Positions 8,708-18,144 of a stretch of DNA of 64,000 nt are shown here, in pieces. The stretch is taken from positions 62,001-126,000 of the forward strand of contig JABLXA010000006.1 in the NCBI GenBank assembly GCA_013178415.1, in the 5' to 3' direction. Source of the DNA: Bacillota bacterium (GTDB lineage Bacteria > Bacillota > SHA-98 > Ch115). Made by a program: the position numbers and the translations under genes. Below the pieces are notes generated by a model, which was not told the origin of the DNA, searched no databases, and saw only the letters and a program-made list of their open reading frames with translations. Positions within the stretch are counted from its first letter, which is position 1. The number at the start of each line of letters is the position of its first letter.

Positions 8708-9050
8708 TGATGGACATCAGGGATTGGGCCGGACGCGTGATATATATCAGGGGTTGGCCGGGAGGCGTAATGTACATCACGCCTTGGCTGATGAAAGTGA
8801 TCTACGTCACGGGTTAGCTGGTAGAGATTGATGTACATCACGGTCTAGCTAAAGAAAGTGATGTACGTCACGATCTGGCTGATGGGAGTGATGTACATCA
8901 TGTTCTAGCTGAAGAAAGTGATGTACGTCACAGGGTGGCAGCCACTGCTGATGTACATCAGGCGTTGGCTAATCCGAATGATCTACATCACGGGTCAGCC
9001 GTCATGATTTTTCTAGGGAAACGGTGATGAGAAGCGCGTGATGTACAGCA
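8708..9050. repeat. 30-bp tandem array centred on the palindrome TGATGTACATCA
   Basis: The 12-base palindrome TGATGTACRTCA or a near match starts at 8708, 8738, 8768, 8798, 8829, 8859, 8889, 8919, 8949, 8979 and 9039. Every step is 30 bp except one of 31 and one of 60 (one degenerate copy). The 18-bp spacers are also related (CGGGTTGGCTGATGAAAG type). The 31-bp step breaks any reading frame, and no long frame covers the array. It follows the other array after about 130 bp but has a different core, so a second DNA-binding factor or a separate satellite is implied. Confidence 0.85.
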
Positions 9051-9237
9051 TGAGATCTTTGAATGGCGATCTTATCTACCTTGCGTGCTTCCCCAAAGGG
9101 AGCAACAATTCGTGGCGCCTCAAGTCGCCGAGGTCAGACTACATCCGCGGGCTCTTTAGCACCAAGTAAGATCCGACCTCCTTCAACCGGTTCATAGAAT
9201 AACATTCGCCGTGGCCATATTTTCATCCTTTCGATGG

Positions 9238-9257
9238 TGCCGGCCCGAAGGCCGGCA
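9238..9257 (-). terminator. hairpin with UUCG tetraloop after the glycosyltransferase
   Basis: TGCCGGCC...GGCCGGCA forms an eight-base-pair stem; in the minus-strand transcript the loop is UUCG closed by C-G. It lies 50 bases past the stop of the GT4 gene. No T-run follows, so termination strength is uncertain. Confidence 0.55.
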
Positions 9258-9306
9258 TGGGCGACTATCAGGCTAATTATCTACAACAGCACCTGGATAT
9301 ACTCCT

Positions 9307-10311
9307 TCAGGCTAACACCATTTCATAAGCCTTCAGGGTCTCCCTGGCAGCGACCTCCCATGTGAATTGGGTCAATATGATTTCCTTGAGCTTGCCTACC
9401 CTTTCCGAGGAATATGCCCGCAGCGTCGCCTCACGGATGCTTTCCACATCTCGGGGATCACAATACCAGGCCAGATTGCCGAAGTATTCTGCGGCTGTAC
9501 CTCTGTTGGTGGAAACGATATTGCAACCGGCCATGGCTGCTTCCAGGCTAACCAGCCCAGGAGTGTCATACCAGCTTGGGAGAACATGCGCTTTGGCCGC
9601 TGCATATGCGCTAGCAAGCTGAGACTGGGGCATCTGAGGAAGGAACTTTATATTCGCCCCTGCATGCTCGCGGCATTTTTCGAAATAGAAAGGGTCGTTT
9701 ACCGCACCTATCAAAACCACATCTATACCTATCCCACTCAAAGCCTTGATTAGACGAAGCTGGTTTTTGCGGGGGGATATGCGCCCCACACATAAGACTA
9801 TATCCTCAAGTCCATATGTTGAAACAAACGGAATGGGATCGGCATTTGCGAATGCGGGATCTGCTCCATTCGGGACGATCATGTAGTTGGGACGTATTCC
9901 AAAATCCCGATGTATGAGGTTCATCTCCGCCCATCCATTTGGAAGAACCATGTCTGCCCACTTTAGAATCTGAAGTCTGAATGCATTATCTTTTCTCCAC
10001 CACTCAACCAACCGCTGTGAGCGATCAGACTCCTCATTTAAAATGTACTCCTCCATATTCCAATAAATAGGTGAGACCACCACGGGTCTGCCCCGTTCAA
10101 CCGCATTTCTACACTGGGCGTAGGTCTCGACAGCGCGACTTATGTTGAAAAGGTGAACAAGATCATAGCCGCTGAGGTCGGGATTGAGTTCCATGCAGTG
10201 GTCCACCTCAACGCCCAACTCTCTTAAAGCCCTCATCGTCTCCATCACCTGGATCGTATCTCCTGCGGGAAGCCTCAAAAGGTCAGGACGACTCTGGAAT
10301 AGTACGCGCAT
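9307..10311 (-). CDS. GT4-family glycosyltransferase
   Basis: 334 residues with the GT-B fold signatures of family 4 transferases. The C-terminal nucleotide-sugar domain starts at VLCVGRISPRKNQLRLIKAL, followed by VLPSWYDTPGLVSLEAAMAG, which holds the E-x7-E type donor-binding region, and STNRGTAAEYFG. It would add a sugar from an NDP-sugar to a glycan or protein. It is the last gene of the minus-strand group of transferases and coat proteins. No membrane segment is visible. ATG at 10311 follows GGGGATG. Donor and acceptor are unknown. Confidence 0.85.
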   Translation of the reverse strand: MRVLFQSRPDLLRLPAGDTIQVMETMRALRELGVEVDHCMELNPDLSGYDLVHLFNISRAVETYAQCRNAVERGRPVVVSPIYWNMEEYILNEESDRSQRLVEWWRKDNAFRLQILKWADMVLPNGWAEMNLIHRDFGIRPNYMIVPNGADPAFANADPIPFVSTYGLEDIVLCVGRISPRKNQLRLIKALSGIGIDVVLIGAVNDPFYFEKCREHAGANIKFLPQMPQSQLASAYAAAKAHVLPSWYDTPGLVSLEAAMAGCNIVSTNRGTAAEYFGNLAWYCDPRDVESIREATLRAYSSERVGKLKEIILTQFTWEVAARETLKAYEMVLA

Positions 10312-10629
10312 GGATCATCCCCCATTGATGGTCTTCAGTAACGGGGTCACTGCGCCCGCTGACCGGACGGCATACCCGGGGTTGGATACTCCTCCCGGCG
10401 GCATTGGTCCGAGGCCTTATAGCCTGAGGGCCGAGGACCACTGAGCAGTCTCGCAGCAAGGCTGCGTCCGACGGGAGGAGTACCCATTCCCACCACCGCC
10501 TCGGATCACAGAGCGACCTGCAGCAAGGTCGTGTCCGATGGGACGATGCCACAATCACCCGCAAGGCTGCGTCCGCCGAGAGGAGTATCCAACCTTACTA
10601 CGGCCGGACCCATCGAACGGACACCGTAC
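10312..10629. other. intergenic region built of GC-rich dispersed repeats
   Basis: It contains one complete 102-bp element (10384-10485) and fragments of it. A 29-base stretch starting at 10561 is identical to part of the second full copy at 22.5 kb. Related wording also appears near 10521-10545. No gene is supported. Confidence 0.7.
10384..10485 (+). repeat. 102-bp dispersed element with terminal inverted repeats, copy A
   Basis: It begins GGATACTCCTCCCGGCG and ends with the near inverse (reverse complement GGGTACTCCTCCCGTCG), giving 17-base terminal inverted repeats. The interior holds AGGCCTTATAGCCT and GCAGCAAGGCTGC hairpins. The reverse complement of 22527-22628 matches it over its full length with a few substitutions. 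Confidence 0.85.
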
Positions 10630-12669
10630 CTATCCCACTACGCTGCTGGCTACCCTTATTTGCTCCGGCTGTGTGACCTTGACGTCGATACGCACGATGA
10701 CTTTTTCGGTAAAGCTTCCGGTGGCGGGATCAAACTCCCAGACTACATTTTCGACATATGAATGATCTTGCTGCCTCATACCTTCAACTACAGGCCTATC
10801 TGGGTTGATCGGGGTCACCTCCACCATCTCACTGAAGGGCAGGACTTCAGCAAGGTGGTGCACGAGGTTATCCGTCCCAACGTAGAATATCTGCTTCTGC
10901 ACGGACCCCTGGACAATGACTTTACCATTCTTGACTATCGAAGTCACATCAGCAACTCTGGCAACCACATCAACGATCTTTATAGCGGGGATGGTCTTTG
11001 TCTCCTCGATCAATCTTTGTTTCGTTCCATGCCCTATTACAAGATCGGTATAGATCCAGGTCCCATAAGGTTCCACCGCGACAGGAATTTGCTCTGTTTC
11101 AGTCACCTTTACTGTAAGAAGAAGGATTACCTTCTGGGTCAATTCAGATGTGTCAGGGTTGAACTCCCAGATGATATTATCCACGACTGAATGGTCCTGG
11201 GCATTCATGCCCTCCTTCACTGGATAATCAGGATTCAAGGGTGGAACCTCGACAAGATCGCTAAATGGTATATCTTCCGCCAAATGATGTACAAGATCGT
11301 CGGTTCCTACATAATAGATTTGCTTGTGAAGCGTTCCCTGGACTATCACTTTGCCATTTTTCACCGTAATCCTCATATTAGTCAGCGAAGCTGTTATATC
11401 CATGATCTTGACCGCATTTACGATCTTACGTTCTTCAATGAATTTCTGTTTCGACCCTTCACCTATGACCACCTGAGCCTTTATCCACTGCCCATATGGA
11501 TCCAGAGCCACTGGCAACTGGGCTGTTTCAGTGACCTTTACATTTAGGGCCACGATCACCTTTTGGGTAAGCGTTCCGGTGGCTGGGTCGAACTCCCAAA
11601 CCACATTTTCAATGGTAGAAAGATCCTCCTGGTTCATTCCTTCTCTTGCAGGATAAGCAGGATCTATCGGAACGATTTCCACAAGATCGCCGAATGGTAT
11701 ATCTTCCGCCATATGATGTTCAAGATCATCCGTCCCGATATAATAGATCTGCTTATGGACCGTGCCCTGAACGATAGACTTGCCATTTTTCACTATTGAG
11801 CGCACATTTACCAGGCTGGCTACTATGTCTACGATCTTGATGGCTGGCAGGACCTTGGTTTCCTCCAGCAGGATCTGTTTCGTGCCATGCCCCACAACCC
11901 TTTCAACCTTGATGGTTGTCACTTGATTCGCAATCTGGGTGATATCTATCATTTCCGGACCCCCTCTTTCACGCATGATTGGTCTGGCATTTTCATGCAC
12001 AACAAAACAAGGCTCCTCTTTTAAATCACACTTCTCCTCAGCACCAGACCCTTCCAGTAGATTGGGCTGCCCCCGGAGATTAGGCGCTCCCTGAGAGTCA
12101 GATCGTTCCCCAAGATGTTGTCCTTCCTGAGAATCAGATCGTTCTCTTGGTTTATGCTCCTCTCCAGTTTCAGGATGAGGCTCAAATCCCTCCCCGACCT
12201 CGGAGACAGACATATCTAAAACATCCGGCTTTCGAATGGAGAGGTCTGCCTCTCCAGAAATAGTAGCTTCCTGAACAGCGGATTCTTGAGGCAGAAGCCC
12301 TTTTGCAGGCTTTGAAGGCATGGTTGAGGAGAAAAAGGTGTCCCTGTAAGAAGTCAAAGTAAAGGCTCTTCTCGATGGGGAATTCATCTCCCTGGCATTG
12401 TTCCCGGATTTGTCACCGGATCTATCCTCAGCAGAATTATCCCCGCCAGATTCACCCCCGGTAAATTCTCGCCCGTCCATCCTGGCCTCCGTGACGCCAT
12501 CATGGCGGTCCCGGGCATCCGGGGGAAATCCTATCCTATGAGCAGAAGCAGGCCGTCGCGGATTCAATAGAATATCGAATATAACTATGGCCGCCGCTGC
12601 AGTGATGAGCCCTATGAGTCCAATTACCGGCAAGAATGCTACGACAAGCGGGAGACTCAATTCCCTCAA
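10630..12669 (-). CDS. membrane-anchored triple SPOCS-domain protein
   Basis: 679 residues. Residues 7-36 form one hydrophobic segment (LPLVVAFLPVIGLIGLITAA), followed by a polar linker of about 200 residues rich in Ser, Glu and Gly with short duplications (ERSDSQ twice). Three SPOCS repeats of about 145 residues start near 247, each with GHGTKQxxxEETK, VKNGKxIVQGTxHKQIYYVG and VVWEFDPATG. The TTG start (12667-12669) follows GGGAAGGGAGGG. A second well-placed start exists at residue 240 (ATG at 11952 behind GAGGGGG), so a shorter soluble form of about 440 residues is possible. It probably tethers coat-like material to a membrane during sporulation; this is inference from the domains. Confidence 0.85.
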   Translation of the reverse strand: MRELSLPLVVAFLPVIGLIGLITAAAAIVIFDILLNPRRPASAHRIGFPPDARDRHDGVTEARMDGREFTGGESGGDNSAEDRSGDKSGNNAREMNSPSRRAFTLTSYRDTFFSSTMPSKPAKGLLPQESAVQEATISGEADLSIRKPDVLDMSVSEVGEGFEPHPETGEEHKPRERSDSQEGQHLGERSDSQGAPNLRGQPNLLEGSGAEEKCDLKEEPCFVVHENARPIMRERGGPEMIDITQIANQVTTIKVERVVGHGTKQILLEETKVLPAIKIVDIVASLVNVRSIVKNGKSIVQGTVHKQIYYIGTDDLEHHMAEDIPFGDLVEIVPIDPAYPAREGMNQEDLSTIENVVWEFDPATGTLTQKVIVALNVKVTETAQLPVALDPYGQWIKAQVVIGEGSKQKFIEERKIVNAVKIMDITASLTNMRITVKNGKVIVQGTLHKQIYYVGTDDLVHHLAEDIPFSDLVEVPPLNPDYPVKEGMNAQDHSVVDNIIWEFNPDTSELTQKVILLLTVKVTETEQIPVAVEPYGTWIYTDLVIGHGTKQRLIEETKTIPAIKIVDVVARVADVTSIVKNGKVIVQGSVQKQIFYVGTDNLVHHLAEVLPFSEMVEVTPINPDRPVVEGMRQQDHSYVENVVWEFDPATGSFTEKVIVRIDVKVTQPEQIRVASSVVG

Positions 12670-12814
12670 TGTGCCACCCTCCCTTCCCTACATCATATGG
12701 GACCTCGGTCTAAGGTGTTCGCGGTTTTCATCCGTTACCACATTGGAAATATATAACCTGTTTTTGGGTTTTCAGAAAGCCGATGACTTCTAACTCAAAC
12801 CGATCGAATGGTAT

Positions 12815-14734
12815 TTACCAGGCGAATTTAACATCTGTTACAACTGAGAGAGGCACAGGGCCTGGCGGGCCGCCCACAATTTCCACATTTACTGTGCGGC
12901 GCGCGACCTCGCTAACACGCGGCCCATCGCATTCTGTGACCACATCTAGTTCAGCCGGCACTGCACCGCCGTCGCGGAGCACCATCGCCCTTATCCGTGT
13001 GGTGGATGAAGTCACCCCTTCCCCCTGCACCTTCGTAACCACCTGTTGCGTTGTTCGTACCGTGCGCCCGATGAGGATCCTCAAGATAACCAGCACATGA
13101 ACGCTGAGCCTATCCCCTGTGAGCTTGGCCACAACACCTTCTATCTCAGCAGATACTTCCACAGGCGTTCCCTGCATCGCCTCCGGCAGTTCCTCTATGG
13201 CACTAAAGGGAATGTCGTGGCCAATTGAACGCACAATATTGTCATCACCCACAAACTGCACATCTACATGAACTCTGCCTTCTACAAGGATCTTCCCGTT
13301 TAGGGTGTTCCCTTCTATCAATAGAACACGAGCATCAGCGCTCTTGATTTTGATGGCGGGAACCCCAAGCGGTATCAGGCTTTCGGCCAAGATCTGGCGG
13401 CTCACGAAACTTAGCTCGTCAAACACCAAGATGTCATATTCGATACTAACCGGCCCGACCCGCTCGATGATGATCTCGGCCATCACCTGGGCCATTCCCT
13501 CAGCCACGATTACAGGGACCTGTATCAAAACCCCGACAGGATCCAGCACGATCGATGACCTCATCTCTTCAACCACCGTTGCATATATATCTATAACCGC
13601 TTCCTCAGTAACCAATTGTCCGGTTGTGGCCGGATCGAACGCCACACCGGCTACCTCAGCAGTCGCAAAAACGCTGGCAGAGGGGATCGCGCCAGGTACC
13701 TCCACGGAATCGTTAAATGGCACATTGAAAGATTCAGTATAAGTCAGCCCATCTTCTCCAACATAGGTGACATCCTTTGAAAGCATCCCCTGAAGAATCA
13801 CCTTGTCTTGTACCACACGCGCCCTCAGAGACGCCACAGTTGCAGTGATGTCTATTATTTTTGACGCGGGACGTGAAAGCGTGACCTGGGACTCTTCACC
13901 GATTTGGCTCGTTCCCTGCCCGAGCACATGATCCACCAACATGGTAGGGCCTTCCCCTGTGGCCACAGACAGGCTGGACCTCTCAAGGACTTTGATGAAT
14001 ATATCGAAGAGCACTTCCTCAGAGACTGTGCCGCCATCCGGGCTCAGGGTCGCTGCGACATCACGGATCGTTGGCAGGAGATATACCTCCATCCCGGGAA
14101 GCGTGCCTGGTATTTCAGCCATCACAGAGAATGGTACCGTGGCGGTGACATGCCTTGTTGCATCATCTGGCCCGACGTAGAAAATCTGCTTTTCCAGGTC
14201 ACCTGTAACCACGACCTGGCCTGAACGGACAGAAGGAACGAGGTTAGTGGGGGTCACTCGGATCTCGCTGACCTTGATAGCCGGAGAGGGAAGCGCTATA
14301 TCCTGGCTTTCGAGCTGCTGGACGGTTCTTTCCCCCACTACAGACCTGGCAAGAATCAGGGTGCCATATGGATCCTGTGCCACCCTAAACTGCCTGAGAT
14401 CCAAAGCGGTGGCAAATACGTCAATGATAACCTTTTGGAGGATTGCATCTCCACCTCGGACTAGCTCAGTGATGATATTGGTAATCTTAGGTGTCACCTG
14501 GACAGTCATCCCTGGGGCTACGCCCGGTAAGGAGATCATTGCCGAGAATCTCATACTTTCTGGGAAATGATGGACTATATTGTCTTCACCCACAAAAAAG
14601 ACCTGTTTTCTGACGATTCCCTGCACTATGACCTTGTCGGTCATTATATGAGTCCTTATATCTGTAACTTCAGCATGGACTTCCTTTATGGCTATGGCTC
14701 GCATGGGAAGGGGTACCTCTATGACTTGCTGCAC
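12815..14734 (-). CDS. four-domain SPOCS protein
   Basis: About 639 residues from the preferred GTG start at 14734, which has CGAGGGAGGG six bases ahead; the frame is open to a TTG at 14818, but that codon has no ribosome site. Four SPOCS-type blocks follow one another (IVQGIVRKQVFFVGED; VVVTGDLEKQIFYVGPD; ILQGMLSKDVTYVGED; LVEGRVHVDVQFVGDD), each with a PG(x)APGMxV-like loop. There is no LysM, signal peptide or membrane segment. It lies upstream of the membrane-anchored SPOCS gene and downstream of a glycosyltransferase in the same direction. A structural role in the spore envelope is inferred. The last 100 residues are more divergent and may be a fifth, partial unit. Confidence 0.85.
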   Translation of the reverse strand: MQQVIEVPLPMRAIAIKEVHAEVTDIRTHIMTDKVIVQGIVRKQVFFVGEDNIVHHFPESMRFSAMISLPGVAPGMTVQVTPKITNIITELVRGGDAILQKVIIDVFATALDLRQFRVAQDPYGTLILARSVVGERTVQQLESQDIALPSPAIKVSEIRVTPTNLVPSVRSGQVVVTGDLEKQIFYVGPDDATRHVTATVPFSVMAEIPGTLPGMEVYLLPTIRDVAATLSPDGGTVSEEVLFDIFIKVLERSSLSVATGEGPTMLVDHVLGQGTSQIGEESQVTLSRPASKIIDITATVASLRARVVQDKVILQGMLSKDVTYVGEDGLTYTESFNVPFNDSVEVPGAIPSASVFATAEVAGVAFDPATTGQLVTEEAVIDIYATVVEEMRSSIVLDPVGVLIQVPVIVAEGMAQVMAEIIIERVGPVSIEYDILVFDELSFVSRQILAESLIPLGVPAIKIKSADARVLLIEGNTLNGKILVEGRVHVDVQFVGDDNIVRSIGHDIPFSAIEELPEAMQGTPVEVSAEIEGVVAKLTGDRLSVHVLVILRILIGRTVRTTQQVVTKVQGEGVTSSTTRIRAMVLRDGGAVPAELDVVTECDGPRVSEVARRTVNVEIVGGPPGPVPLSVVTDVKFAW

Positions 14735-14925
14735 TTCCAGCCCTCCCTCGCTAAATTGATCGCCACGAATCTTTGCCGCCTGATGGTGGAGATCGGGATG
14801 AAAGACTACCCCGGCCAAAGACTACCCCGGGCGGCGCATTATATACCTGCGCATGGCGGCAGAGAAAAGCGGCAAAGGCATATAAACGCTGATATAAGAA
14901 ACCACAATCCTTCCCTGGCCTAATC

Positions 14926-14934
14926 TATTGTATG
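14926..14934 (-). promoter_or_regulatory. possible mother-cell sigma -10 element
   Basis: Minus-strand CATACAATA matches the SigK -10 form CATAnnnTA and most of the SigE form. An AC lies 15 bases upstream, one short of the usual spacing. It would give a leader of about 180 bases for the four-domain SPOCS gene. Confidence 0.3.
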
Positions 14935-14952
14935 AAACATCATGGGAGGGTG

Positions 14953-16134
14953 CTAAATAAGATGAAGGAGATTTGCCTTCAATCGACTCATCACACGGGA
15001 GGCCACTTTCTCCCATGTCCAGCCGCTGAGCGCATCACGGGCGGCCCTTGCTCCCTTTTCCTTCCCTTCCTCTTGGTCTGTGAAGACACGGCGCAGGAGT
15101 TCTCTGAGATGCTCAGAATTTGGTTCCGCCCAGAAGGGAATTCCGCAGGTAACCCACTCTCCCACCCTGGCCTCGGGAAAGTGGATGCTTCTCGACCTGA
15201 TGAGGTAGGAATTTGCAGGATTGCAAAACTCTCGAACAGGACCATAATCGGTGACGATGACAGGAAGCCCACAGGCCATAGCCTCCAACACCGTGAGGCC
15301 AAAGCCTTCAGCCCTGAAGGGATGAACATATGCCTGGCAGGAGGAATACAGCGCCGCCATTTCGCTGAGGCTGAAATCTCGATATATATACACGATCTCA
15401 GGGCAATCAGGGCGACGTCTGAATTCCTCGATTTGACGCTCGATATTCCCATAGAACCAATCTTTGATGACCAATGCTACATCTTCATCTCGTCTGAACT
15501 CAGCTGTGAACGCGGATAGGAGCACATCTAACCCTTTTCTCGAGGTAGCTGCCCCTCCAACAAAGAGAAACCTAAAATGTTTCGCGGTGGGGAGAACCAT
15601 GGGCTGTATCCCCGGGTGGAAGTTCACCGGATTCACACCGCATCCTATCACATGGACCTTGTTCGTATCGACCCCGCTTCTCACATATGTTTCCTTTACG
15701 AATTCGGAGTAGGCCCAGATCTCATCTACATTCTCCTTAATAGGATCCACCCAGTTTACAGGTAGATAACCATATTCCCACGGTTGAATCACGACGAATT
15801 TCACGTCGTCATATGTGGTCAGGGCTCTCATGCTGCCATATGCGGCAAGAGATTTGGTATCGCTATATGCAGCAGGCAAATCCGGACGAGAAAAGTCCGG
15901 GGGCCATATATGGCGCACATATGCCCTTGGGAGAAAATCTCCGAGGGCATGATATTCCCTGCTTCCCGGCGGATATGAGGTCCGGGGGACTATAAGCCGG
16001 CCCTCACGGTCCCGCCCCCAGATATTCACCCGCACCCTCTGGCATGACAATGCCTGGACGATCTCCCGGTTAACAATCGCATAGCTATGGTTAGATGCGA
16101 CATCCCCGTCCCATATGATATCCATCTTTTCCAC
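14953..16134 (-). CDS. GT4-family glycosyltransferase
   Basis: 393 residues. The C-terminal domain has RFLFVGGAATSRKGLDVLLSA, the transition into the donor-binding half, and FRAEGFGLTVLEAMACGLPV, the conserved glutamate motif of GT4 enzymes. The N-terminal half carries acceptor-site features such as WAYSEFVKETYVRSGV. GTG at 16134 has AGGAGAGG nine bases ahead. It is the first of two GT4 enzymes here with a VIGCGVNP or MPLGIDVG type linker between the halves. Likely part of spore or cell surface glycan assembly, with unknown specificity. Confidence 0.87.
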   Translation of the reverse strand: MEKMDIIWDGDVASNHSYAIVNREIVQALSCQRVRVNIWGRDREGRLIVPRTSYPPGSREYHALGDFLPRAYVRHIWPPDFSRPDLPAAYSDTKSLAAYGSMRALTTYDDVKFVVIQPWEYGYLPVNWVDPIKENVDEIWAYSEFVKETYVRSGVDTNKVHVIGCGVNPVNFHPGIQPMVLPTAKHFRFLFVGGAATSRKGLDVLLSAFTAEFRRDEDVALVIKDWFYGNIERQIEEFRRRPDCPEIVYIYRDFSLSEMAALYSSCQAYVHPFRAEGFGLTVLEAMACGLPVIVTDYGPVREFCNPANSYLIRSRSIHFPEARVGEWVTCGIPFWAEPNSEHLRELLRRVFTDQEEGKEKGARAARDALSGWTWEKVASRVMSRLKANLLHLI

Positions 16135-16252
16135 TATCGACAGCCTCTCCTATCATCCTTTGAGTCATCCGGCCCCTTTGAGTTGTTAAGATTCACTTCA
16201 ACCCCAGCCCTTGAGCCGCCCGGTTTCCTTTTACCCACCTGACCCACCTAAA

Positions 16253-16972
16253 CTATCTAGCTCTGGTTCCGCCTGTCTTTTGAGCGATATAATCGCGAAT
16301 CACCTCAGGATGCTCTTTCGGAAACGGCCTCAGCGGCCTGTCATCCAGGATGGTATCAGGACATACGCCGTTATAAGCCCCGGGTCTCCCCTCAAGCTCC
16401 GCATACTTTACCCATCTTTTGAAAACTTCTCGTTGAGGCTTCACATAGCCATAATGGACGCAGAAAAGGTCAGAGTCCGCCACTCTCGGACCATGCCCGG
16501 TGAGCTCCTCATGCACCGGCCTTATCCACCTGAGCTCCGGAGTCCTGCGGATCAAAAATTTCCGGCAATATAGAGGATCCTTGTCAGCCACATTCTGCAT
16601 ATGGAAATAGTCTTTCATGAGGTGATAAAACCAGCAGACATAGACATCCGCATTGGAATTCTGAATCAATTTCGGCACGACTTCATTCACGTTTTCGTAA
16701 AAGACGAGATCTGCATCCATGGGGATGAGCCAGTCACCAGTGGCTGCATCCAGCGCAAGGTTTCTGTTTACGGAATAATCCGGGCTATCACAGAAAAGAA
16801 GTTTGACTTTGTCGCAAGCTTTCGCAATTTCCGGCGTTCGATCCTCCGAATAACCGTCCACGACGACGATCTCATCCGCTATGTTGTATATAGATCTAAG
16901 AGAAAATGGGAAATACTCCTCCTCATTTTTCACGATATACATGACACTCACACGCGGTTTCAATGTTTTCAC
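16253..16972 (-). CDS. GT2-family glycosyltransferase
   Basis: 239 residues, GT-A fold. The opening RVSVMYIVKNEEEYFPFSLRS and DEIVVVDGYSEDRT form the nucleotide-binding part, and MDADL (D86, D88) is the metal-binding DXD motif. The family (TuaG/WaaE-like small GT2) commonly adds sugars to lipopolysaccharide-type or secondary wall glycans. Its GTG start overlaps the stop of the upstream GT4 gene by four bases (GTGA), so the genes are coupled. It is the only inverting-type transferase in the cluster. Confidence 0.85.
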   Translation of the reverse strand: MKTLKPRVSVMYIVKNEEEYFPFSLRSIYNIADEIVVVDGYSEDRTPEIAKACDKVKLLFCDSPDYSVNRNLALDAATGDWLIPMDADLVFYENVNEVVPKLIQNSNADVYVCWFYHLMKDYFHMQNVADKDPLYCRKFLIRRTPELRWIRPVHEELTGHGPRVADSDLFCVHYGYVKPQREVFKRWVKYAELEGRPGAYNGVCPDTILDDRPLRPFPKEHPEVIRDYIAQKTGGTRAR

Positions 16973-18132
16973 TTCCTTTCAGGTGGAGCGAAGCGCTCCA
17001 CAACCCTCATCCATACGGATTCAGGAACTCCAGAAGAGATACTCTTCTCTCCTGAATAGATGATATTGGGTAACGCCACACTGGAAGGCTCAGGCATCCG
17101 ATATGAAATCATTTTGTAAAGCGCCAGATGTCGTCTTGCCACATTGCGCCAGGAGTTCTCTATGAGATACCTGTTACAGGCTGCTATAAGACCGCTTCCC
17201 ATATCCGGATTATCCAAGAACTTCGCTATGGCTTGCGCGATCTGTTCTGGATCAGGTGAAGGGATCTTGAATACTTCATCCTTTAGATCCGAGAAATAGG
17301 GAATATCTGTGGTGATAATGGGACGCCCTGCAGCCATTGCCACTCGACAGGCGGCCGAGGTGCCAATGAAGCCTGTGCTCTCATATGGGAAGACATTTAC
17401 ATCCATAGCATGCAAATATGTTGCTATCTGGCCCGCCGGGACATACTCGCTCTGAATTACTACGTTTTTAAGGAGACCCTGCCCGGCCAAAACCGACCGA
17501 AGCCCGGCGTCCGCGGATGGGTCGAAAAATGGGGACGAAGAGAAAATGAATAGTTTCAGCCCAGGATGGCTAGACTGCAGCAACTCTATGGCTTTAGCGA
17601 GCTGCACTATGCCCTTTTGAGCCATGGCGAAACCAAAGAACCCCACGGCTCCGGCCTGCCCTATTCCTAGCTGGCTGCGAGTAAGTTTACGATCTCCAAC
17701 GCTATATGCCCTGGCACCCATAGGAATCACCTGAATACGCGCCTTGGGTATTCCAGAAGAATGTAGGGTTTCCCGCATGAGTTCGCTGTGGACCACAAAA
17801 TGGGCTGGAGCGCCCCGAATTAGCGCATTATGCTCCAGACTGGCCGGGTGGAAGTCGTGTAAAGTGAATACAAGCCTGGGGCCAGCCGCCCCGGCTCTAC
17901 GGATCACCATTGCAAGAGCTTTCGGATTGTATAGGGCATATTCATATTGGAAATGCACAACCGACCCAGAAAGGACTCTGTTGTCCAATGCGGTTTCCCA
18001 CTGGTTTCCTGACAGGACCCGTGGATGTACGCCAAGGCCAGCAAGTTCCGCTACCAGTTCGTGAGTGTATTCCGCTATACCGCATCTCCGCCCCCAAGAA
18101 GGACAGACCATGATCACGCTGAGAGAATCCAT
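16969..18132 (-). CDS. GT4-family glycosyltransferase
   Basis: 387 residues. The N-terminus VIMVCPSWGRRCGIAEYTHEL closely parallels the next gene upstream (VVPTLGKRCGISDYSMML), so the two are paralogues. VVHFQYEYALYNPKAL, VFTLHDFHPAS, VGFFGFAMAQKGIVQLAKAI and VFPYESTGFIGTSAACRVAMAAGRPII are GT4 features, although the usual E-x7-E glutamates are not obvious in the last segment. ATG at 18132 follows GAGGTGATAATTGA. Expected to act in the cytosol on an NDP-sugar. Confidence 0.83.
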   Translation of the reverse strand: MDSLSVIMVCPSWGRRCGIAEYTHELVAELAGLGVHPRVLSGNQWETALDNRVLSGSVVHFQYEYALYNPKALAMVIRRAGAAGPRLVFTLHDFHPASLEHNALIRGAPAHFVVHSELMRETLHSSGIPKARIQVIPMGARAYSVGDRKLTRSQLGIGQAGAVGFFGFAMAQKGIVQLAKAIELLQSSHPGLKLFIFSSSPFFDPSADAGLRSVLAGQGLLKNVVIQSEYVPAGQIATYLHAMDVNVFPYESTGFIGTSAACRVAMAAGRPIITTDIPYFSDLKDEVFKIPSPDPEQIAQAIAKFLDNPDMGSGLIAACNRYLIENSWRNVARRHLALYKMISYRMPEPSSVALPNIIYSGEKSISSGVPESVWMRVVERFAPPERK

Positions 18133-18144
18133 TCAATTATCACC

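Noticed and set aside
8584-8841. A repeat protein with a ten-residue motif (DVHH-type) on the minus strand, or its plus-strand counterpart
   Set aside because: The 30-bp period gives short repeat-like translations on both strands, but a 31-bp step and stops break the frames, and there is no ribosome site.
7776-9050. CRISPR array
   Set aside because: Repeats are palindromic but degenerate, spacers are only 12-18 bp and resemble each other, and no cas genes are present.
10283-10564. Open frames through the GC-rich repeat at 10.3-10.6 kb
   Set aside because: They follow from the repeat composition and its fragments; the same repeat at 22.5 kb gives unrelated frames.
14735-14818. Longer start (TTG 14818) for the four-domain SPOCS gene
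   Set aside because: No ribosome site at the TTG and the extra residues show no SPOCS character; the GTG at 14734 has an ideal site.
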